This document shows positions 58,136 to 64,000 of a DNA stretch of 64,000 nucleotides, piece after piece. Under the pieces are notes generated by a model. The model ran no database searches, was not told the DNA's origin, and was given only the letters and a program-made list of their open reading frames with translations. The position numbers and the translations under genes are program-made. Source of the stretch: Angiostrongylus vasorum (lineage: Eukaryota; Nematoda; Chromadorea; Rhabditida; Metastrongylidae); the NCBI GenBank assembly GCA_018806985.1, contig JADANN010000309.1, forward strand, positions 1,054,001-1,118,000, written 5' to 3'. Position 1 is the first letter of the stretch; the number at the start of each line of letters is the position of its first letter.

Positions 58136-58502
58136 TTAAAAGATTAGGGTTTCTTTTGTGCACTGGCTTTCCATTAAGACTGTAGAATACTCGTCGAGTG
58201 AGGTAAGGCCGTAGGACAATATGTCCCCTTCAGGGTGTGAAGGAGGCTGTGTCGCCGAAATATCAGCTGTTGGAAAATCAAAATGCGTGTCAATAGCATC
58301 GCGCCAATTCATCAAGGACAGTCCGTAGCATTGCAGTACTTCGTTCGCGAACGTTTCAACCGAGTTAGAGAAGTTCAAACAACCCAGTGCATTAATATCC
58401 CATGAACTGAACAAATAGCAAATAGCCTTTGTCACTTGTTTTTCAATTACGTTGTGGCGCCCGACTAAAAGCAAACTTTGCTCGACAACCGGCGATGTTC
58501 TA
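58136..58502 (-). CDS. Terminal exon of an unrecognised gene
   Basis: Acceptor AAATTTTAG, open for 121 codons to TAA. The product (RTSPVVEQSLLLVGRHNVIE ... FSSWDINALGCLNFSNSVET ... MNWRDAIDTHFDFP) is not recognised. Protein-like composition, a good acceptor, and an exact phase match across an 82-bp intron to the next exon support a real gene. It could belong to a conserved nematode protein of unknown function. Confidence 0.65.
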
Positions 58503-58584
58503 CTAAAATTTGAAGAAAGATGAAACACCAAAGCAGTTAGCGAAGTGGGATTTCCAGGAATGCAAGGTTATTGTCACTTCAGAC

Positions 58585-58672
58585 CTCTGCTGTAATTTAT
58601 TCAGTGCCGAGGAAACCATTACAATAGAGAGTTTTCGATAGGAAATCGACAAGTTCACAGAAGAGGTGCAAT
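58585..58672 (-). CDS. Internal exon of the same unrecognised gene
   Basis: Acceptor GACTTTGCAG, donor CAGAG|GTCTGA, 88 bp. It encodes CTSSVNLSISYRKLSIVMVS and SALNKLQQ. The two-base overhang joins the single leading base of 58502 as a Ser codon. A small upstream exon (KVIGEMFEKQHL, about 58770-58806, after TTTTCTTAG) may precede it if a GTGGAT donor is used. Confidence 0.6.
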
Positions 58673-58969
58673 CTGCAAAGTCCCATTCAAAATAAATGAC
58701 AAGAGAAGGAACGGATAGATCAGACCATCTGTCATTCAGCACACCTCAGTGTACCCATCCACTAACCAAATGCTGCTTCTCAAACATCTCGCCAATCACT
58801 TTCTAAGAAAATATTCACCAATATAACTACAGCTAAGAATGCGTCAAAATCTCTCGTGAAATGGCAAAGTGAACTAAACCTCTGCCCTTGTTCGCGACGA
58901 TTTGTAGAATTTCACTGGTTCCATCGTGGCTATGAGGGTTTAACACTGAATTAAGTTACAAACTCTGTC

Positions 58970-59182
58970 ATATATTTTTTAGCTTGTTATTTACTGCCTA
59001 GTCTTTTTTAATTGTAGGGTTTGTTGCGAAATAGAACTTCAATGGCTGAGATATTTGCAAAACTCCGGACTACAAGTGTCTGAGGTGGGGAGCGAACGCA
59101 CTATTACCCTTTCCGGGGGCTAACGCGCGCACCACTACATCATGCGGTTCCTTAGTTTCGCCTGTCTCTCAGCCATTTCTGT
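58970..59182 (-). mobile_element. Family C copy (core plus terminal module)
   Basis: Core and module, moderately diverged. Confidence 0.7.
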
Positions 59183-60095
59183 TGTTATATATGCTTCAAG
59201 TTAAAGATTTAAAAGGCAATAAAGTTTTGGCAACGCAATAGAATTCAAAACTGAGACTGAAAATGCAGTTCGGACAATTGCTGGTAAGAACTTGGAGTTG
59301 TCATTGAAGATTCACATAGTTCCCAAATGTTCATTGGTAAATCGAAAACACAGTCTTTATGGAGTTTTGGACAATTTGCAGGTCATTATAATTTACAATT
59401 CCTCTTTTCAAACAGCAGAGAGAAATGGATTTTCAACGGTTCTCTATCGGGACTGAAAACTAGATTGCAGAACAGCAGGCGGGGAAGGAAATGTGAGCAG
59501 AATCTGGCAAGAAGGAGCTGAGGCTGAACGAACGCCACAGAGATGGTTTCACAAGCTTCAGACAGAAGATAAGCCACACGCAGATAGGCACGTTTACACG
59601 CTGGTCATGACGTTCTAAGAAAAATGAAAGCACCTTCGTCCATGACCGTTACAACCAGCCTGTTCGTTGTTTAAATTGGAACTTACAATAAGAAAAACAA
59701 AACCTTATCTATCGATGGCAGAAAAATACTCTGTGCAGTGGCAGCCAGCTAATGAGAAAGCAAAGACCTGTCGCAGATCAAGACTGTGGGCTAAAAGAAT
59801 TTTGGCTCTCATATGTTCTACTAAAAGGAAAGACTGAATCCAACTTTTTTCTGCTCATCCTGGTGAAATTGTTACGGACAATTTCAATGGTGCCTGAATA
59901 AAAGATATAGAAACGAAAAGTAAGAAAAATATGGCCAGGAAATATTATCTGCATAAGCAACGCGCTAACTAGAAGGAGTTCAGCAGGAAAATTACTGTTC
60001 ACAGACAAAGCTCATCGCTCCATTTCTTGAACGAAGAACGATTTAACAATCAATGTCTTGTTTCAGTGATAAGGCAAAACGATGTTGGTTTAAAG

Positions 60096-60348
60096 GATAA
60101 AAAGGGCAGAGCTCTCAGCGTTGATCAAAACCCTGAGCGATGCACCATGCATTCGACTTCATTATGCATCCTTTGGAGGTGATTGAATGCATATCTGACC
60201 TTAGCCAATGCTGCCATCCTCCCAGACAAGTTTAATACAAATTTGCCGACCTCGGAGGGATGGAAGGCTTGGTGGGCCATGGGCGCGGGGGATCGATTCC
60301 ACGTGTGTTGCAGGGCTCCTCCGATCACTGCGCCACACACGCCCTGAG
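60096..60348 (-). mobile_element. SINE-A copy next to a ribozyme-like remnant
   Basis: Flanked by GTTGGTTTAAAG / GTTGGTATAAAAG, an imperfect duplication, suggesting insertion at the end of the remnant at 60373-60415. Confidence 0.75.
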
Positions 60349-60372
60349 GTTGGTATAAAAGTTTTATTTCGC

Positions 60373-60415
60373 TAGCGTTTTGACACTTTCGCCTTGTTCA
60401 CAGCCAGAATGATCC
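60373..60415 (-). ncRNA. Decayed hammerhead-like motif
   Basis: Minus strand: GGCT, GTGAACA, GGCG-type stem, AAAACGCT, AGCG, then AATAAAA and ACCAACCTC. Recognisable mainly by its tail. Confidence 0.4.
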
Positions 60416-60640
60416 AAGTTCATTGTCTATAGCTGTTCATTCTTACTATGTGAGTATTACTTGTTACATCAAGAAGTATCCAATAGCGTCGAGATCCCCT
60501 TAAATTAACTAACCTCACTCAACAGTGTCCTTTTACATAAGACAGTTCTTGCCTGATTGTCCACTGACGAAAGTTTGTTTCCAAGAAGACAATCCATCCT
60601 GTGGCAGTGGACATTAGATTAGTTAGCAAACAAGAAATAG

Positions 60641-60898
60641 TGGGTGCATGTAGCGCAGTGTTAAAGGTGCTTCACAGTACACATGTAGTCGCCGCTTCGA
60701 TCTCTCGTCCTGAGCTCACAAAGCCTTCCGTCCATACGGGGTGAACAAATGGTTATCAAACTTGTATGGGAGAATAGCAGCGCTAGCACAATATACAGGT
60801 AGGCCAAATCGCTGTATGGGCCAGATGTGCATCCAGTCATATTACATCGTTTGAGTGGTGCTCTACTGTATTCGACTAGATTCCCCTTAGGAAGGATA
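60641..60898 (+). mobile_element. SINE-A, old diverged copy
   Basis: Head GTAGCGCAGTGTTAAAGGTG and body AATAGCAGCGCTAGCAC; followed by a decayed family E end. Confidence 0.6.
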
Positions 60899-60917
60899 AA
60901 CCGAATGCAGTCACTGC

Positions 60918-60990
60918 GGCTCTAAGGAAGGATAAGGCGTTGAAACATCAACCGAATAAATTTGTTTAATAACCTCATATTAGCTCAACA
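60918..60990 (+). ncRNA. Decayed hammerhead-like motif with family E tail
   Basis: GGCT, CTAAGGA, GAAACATC, AACC, then GAATAAA and AACCTCATATTAGC. The same tail without a core also occurs at 56455-56492. Confidence 0.4.
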
Positions 60991-61064
60991 ATAAAAAAGA
61001 CACTGATTGTTCATACCGAGGCTAAATAAAAATCCGTTTACAAAAAAAGAATTGACAATGAATA

Positions 61065-61422
61065 GGTACATATCCTGCCATTTGAAAAAAGAGTAGGCAG
61101 TAAATAATAAGTTAAAATTGTGACTACAACTACAGCCTCAGATTAACTGGGTTCATTGGGAATCTGGGCTACCCAGATCAATCCCCCTGACTGGTCATTG
61201 CTGATGACACTGATCGATAGAACTATCACAGAGACAGGCGAACCGAAGAACACGCATGGTGTGGTGGTGAACGCGTTACTCCACGGAAAGGACAATAGCG
61301 CGTTCGTTCCGCACCGCAGACACCTGCGGTCCGCAATTTTGCAAAAGTCTCAGTTGAAGTTATATTTAGCAACATACCCTGCCATCAAAAAAGAGTTGGC
61401 AGTAAATAATAAGTTAAAAAAT
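61065..61422 (+). mobile_element. Family C copy, module on both sides
   Basis: Direct terminal modules at about 61068-61116 and 61368-61422 flank a complete head and core, the same tail-head-core-tail order as at 56.8 kb. Confidence 0.75.
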
Positions 61423-61578
61423 GATGAACAGGTAGCTAACAACTGCACGCTGGAACTCACCCATTCCAAATATCCAGGTTTCCGTCAAATCGGTGTAAAC
61501 AAACCATGAGGGTAAAGAGAAAACGATTGAAATGGCTGTTATTTTGAAAAAAAGCTGGTATTCGACCAGATTATGGGA

Positions 61579-61608
61579 TCAAAAGATTTCAGCTGCGAAA
61601 TCTTTTGA
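61579..61608. repeat. Perfect inverted repeat, 12-bp arms
   Basis: TCAAAAGATTTC / GAAATCTTTTGA around AGCTGC. Confidence 0.9.
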
Positions 61609-61819
61609 AATTCTCCTGCTGACTAACAATAAGAACAATCTGCGTATCCACCCTAGCCCACAGTGTTTTGTTCTCTTTTTCTTGAGATAGACTTTCACAA
61701 CCAAGTCTTTCGCCCTATTAATGGTATTCCAGAGTTATGCCGCTTCTAATTGTATTGCAGTCATGACCTTCAGAGGAGGTGTAGCTCCCGCAGGAACAAG
61801 CGTATGCATCCTTATACAT

Positions 61820-61856
61820 CGACACCAACACCGACACCAACACCGAGACACACCCA
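61820..61856. repeat. Short minisatellite (CACCAACACCGA units)
   Basis: Three 6-12-bp units of CACCAACACCGA type, encoding a short Thr-Pro run in one frame. Confidence 0.8.
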
Positions 61857-62764
61857 AACCTTAACCAAAACTCGTCCTGCACATATGCGATTGGGTACGG
61901 AGGAACAACTAGAATCCTGGTTTGTTCCTTAATTCAATAAAGAGGTGGTGAGTGGGCTGTTTCAGAGCATTTAAAGATGCTTCTTTGGACTCAACTGCTT
62001 TCAGTGGAAAGAGAATGCTGGAAGAAAAATAGCACCGAAGAAGAAATGGAGTTCACGACTTTCAAATTTACACAGTGCACGAAACGGAAAAAGCGAAAAG
62101 GCAGAGGCTCGTCCAAAATCTGCTGTAGTCAAGCAATAAGGAATATATGATGGACACATGGGTAATCGGAAAGGCTTTCTTGCATCGTAATAACATGAAG
62201 CTCTGGCAAGTTAAACGATTTCATGGTTCAACGATGAGGAGAGTCATCACTGAGGCAAAGTATCTGCTCTTTAGCAGCAAATTAGCGGCTAGGAAAAGCT
62301 ATCCAGACGTAATCACAAAACCACGATTCCTGTCCACGAAGTGACGCCAGGAAGAGTACTCAGGATTTGTGAAACTGAGCCCTGCACGGTGATGAAAAGC
62401 GCATTTTGTTATGTTCCATAATGCTTTCCGGCTCGCAGTGGGCGAATCCTCAATGACCCATGTTGATCCCCAAGTCAGTAGAATTACATGGTCAGCGAGA
62501 GTTTCCTAGTAGAAGTCTTAGAAGAAATGAACCGAAATTTTATCCATTCCGTGCAATTTTTGCTGCACATTGGGACAATCGAGGAAAAGTTAACTACTAG
62601 AAAGATTCAAGCCAATATTTTTAGCATATCGTGGATATTCTTGTCGTCTGTTATGCTGCTTTATCCATTAAAAAGAATTGATTTAAGAAAGTATATTGCA
62701 ACTGAGTGCTTCGTGATATCGAGAACTAGTCGCCTTGTGGAGTATTACTGGTGAATCCTTCCCA

Positions 62765-62965
62765 GGGGCCCACCTGGCTCCGAGTACCCCTCGGACTTCA
62801 GGTATCGGAAACTTGGTCGTAGACTTGTCTGGGGGTAAGCTGGCTGCATTCAGTCAACAAAAGCTAGTAAATGGCCTATGATGAAGGTGTAAGAATTCCC
62901 TAATCAGATATCCCAGGATCCCAGGAGTAATCTACTGGACCAGAATTCAATGATATTAATTAAGT
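62765..62965 (+). mobile_element. SINE-B, old fragment
   Basis: Matches the body only (TTGGTCGTAGACTTGTCTGG, ATCCCAGGAGTAATCTACTG). Confidence 0.5.
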
Positions 62966-63187
62966 AAACCAACAAAACTTGAGAAGACCATCACGAATGT
63001 ATGTGAGAAAAAACTTCATGCTTCTTTGTGCTTAGACTCAGACAAGAAACATGAGTAAGAAAAACGCAGAGACATCGAGACATCAATAACACGTTGTTGA
63101 AGCACATGTGCTAGTTGCTCTATCACTTATTTCCGTAAAAAGAATGATTCGGAATATATGTAGTATTAGACGAGGACAAGAGCATGA

Positions 63188-63239
63188 AGCGGAGACGTGG
63201 GCTGATACTTGGGTTGAAGTATCAGCCCACGTCTCCGCT
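63188..63239. repeat. Perfect inverted repeat, 23-bp arms
   Basis: Arms 63188-63210 and 63217-63239 are exact reverse complements around a 6-base loop (GGGTTG). Confidence 0.95.
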
Positions 63240-63249
63240 GCACTAACAG

Positions 63250-63800
63250 AGCATTAGGAGAAATGTTTAATAGAAAAGGTGCGCGCGGTGTTTTGGGCCG
63301 ATTAGTTGGTCGGTGGCATCTTTGAGAGGCCCAAATGCGGCCTGTTCTTCTCTCCTTCTTCTGTCTGATTCCTCCTTCATGTTGTTGTCCGTGTTCACTG
63401 AGCGTTCAAGGTACACGTATGAGGTGGTCTCTGTAATGAGGCAACTATCCAATTCGACGTGCTGCCTTCGCACTATGTTCGCGAAACGACGATTTGGTAG
63501 GAATTTCCCATCAATACGAATGTTTGCTACCAGTCGAGTGATTGCATTGTCGATATTGTCTACTGCAGTGCTGCGGCAAGCGGCTTTGGCGATACTGTGT
63601 TACATTGTCGAACCCCTTTTCCTATAGGTACAGTGGGGCTGGGTCGATGAAAAACTGCAATTTTCGTGCGGCCGTTCTCATATCAGCCAACTCGTGTTCG
63701 TATATAGGACAGGTACACTCCTTGGTCAACGAGTTCTGATAGGTTTGCATTCATTTTGTCAATGTCAAATGCTTTAGCCTATAAAGGTTAGGATAAGAGG
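63250..63800 (-). mobile_element. RTE-type LINE fragment, second lineage
   Basis: Minus-strand ETTSYVYLERSVNTDNNMKE, then RRRREEQAAFGPLKDATDQL (63430-63290), preceded at 63720-63560 by NLSELVDQGV and GKGVRQCNTVSPK blocks typical of RTE reverse transcriptases. Stops and frameshifts; differs from the 21-24 kb element. Confidence 0.75.
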
Positions 63801-64000
63801 CAGATGACACTCCCGCCAAATTTTTATGACCCTAAGCGAGGTGTGGATATTGTCCACGCAGCAGAATCCTTGTCGAAATTCTGCTTACCCAACTGGTTAT
63901 GCCTTATCCAAGGTCATCGACATGAGCAAAATAATAATGTTTGTGAACAGCTGGTATATATAGTCCTATGGTTAATCAGCACGCATAGCGAAACATTATA

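Noticed and set aside
58220..58262. Hammerhead-like string (GTGAAGGAGGCT...CGCCGAAATATCAGC)
   Set aside because: It lies inside a well-supported coding exon on the other strand and lacks the CTGANGA core and stem I; chance resemblance.
1..64000. CRISPR arrays, bacterial operons, riboswitches, rRNA genes
   Set aside because: No regularly spaced repeats, no ribosome-binding-site-led gene clusters and no rRNA sequence; the window is nuclear eukaryotic DNA.

Overview
This is eukaryotic, A+T-rich DNA with short ORFs, GT-AG introns and heavy repeat load. It fits a strongylid (hookworm-like) nematode. The evidence is compact exons with TTTCAG acceptors, one acceptor abutting an ATG as in spliced-leader trans-splicing, an RTE-type LINE and Penelope-like elements of the kind seen in hookworm genomes, and several high-copy tRNA-derived SINE families. 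The species assignment is inference; no rRNA, histone or mitochondrial gene is present to settle it.

The main host gene lies on the minus strand from about 45.7 kb down to 28.9 kb, possibly to 24.9 kb. It can be rebuilt exon by exon as a secreted, zinc-dependent M14 metallocarboxypeptidase with a signal peptide, activation propeptide and complete catalytic domain. Zn ligands HAxE...H, the substrate-binding Arg and Asn-Arg, Tyr and the catalytic Glu are all present, and every catalytic exon junction is phase-consistent. An Asp in the GGSDDW pocket motif suggests carboxypeptidase-B-like specificity. Four further phase-compatible exons would add a Ser/Thr/Pro-rich, then basic, then hydrophobic tail. 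Almost all of the gene's 17-21 kb is intron filled with transposons.

Other host-gene evidence is fragmentary: a minus-strand multi-exon gene at 58.1-58.8 kb; two joined plus-strand exons at 50.6 and 51.8 kb, with further possible plus exons at 52.6-54.1 kb; minus-strand exons at 46.8-49.0 kb, 14.8-15.6 kb and 10.7 kb; and a small signal-peptide ORF at 9.0 kb. None of these is recognised.

The rest is mobile DNA. SINE-A (tRNA-like head, about 280 bp, ATCCTTTT tail) has about 19 copies. SINE-B (tRNA-like head, about 390 bp, AAATAAAA tail) has about 9. Family C (tRNA-like core with a separable terminal module) has about 13. Family D is a 380-bp element with 3 copies. Two Penelope-like RT/GIY-YIG elements are dead, and there are fragments. 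An antisense RTE LINE at 20.9-24.4 kb has a SINE-B nested in it, an internally deleted relative lies at 31.4-32.0 kb, and a second RTE-type fragment is at 63.3-63.8 kb. Perfect target-site duplications can be read for several insertions.

The most interesting non-protein signal is a set of about a dozen dispersed hammerhead-ribozyme-like motifs (GGCT-CTGANGA-stem-GAAACGT(C/T)-AGCC). Some sit in the 3' region of Penelope-like elements. Others sit in a short ORF-less family (family E) that ends in AATAAA followed by a conserved AACCTCGTGTTAGC motif.

Stretches where I see nothing identifiable: 225-960, 3030-4000, 4300-5340, 5610-7180, 9250-10670, 11700-13370, 13700-14800, 15600-16200, 16540-17200 (apart from a possible conserved segment), 18660-20000, 20140-20640, 42000-42620, 42930-44560, 61430-62760 apart from small repeats, and 63800-64000.
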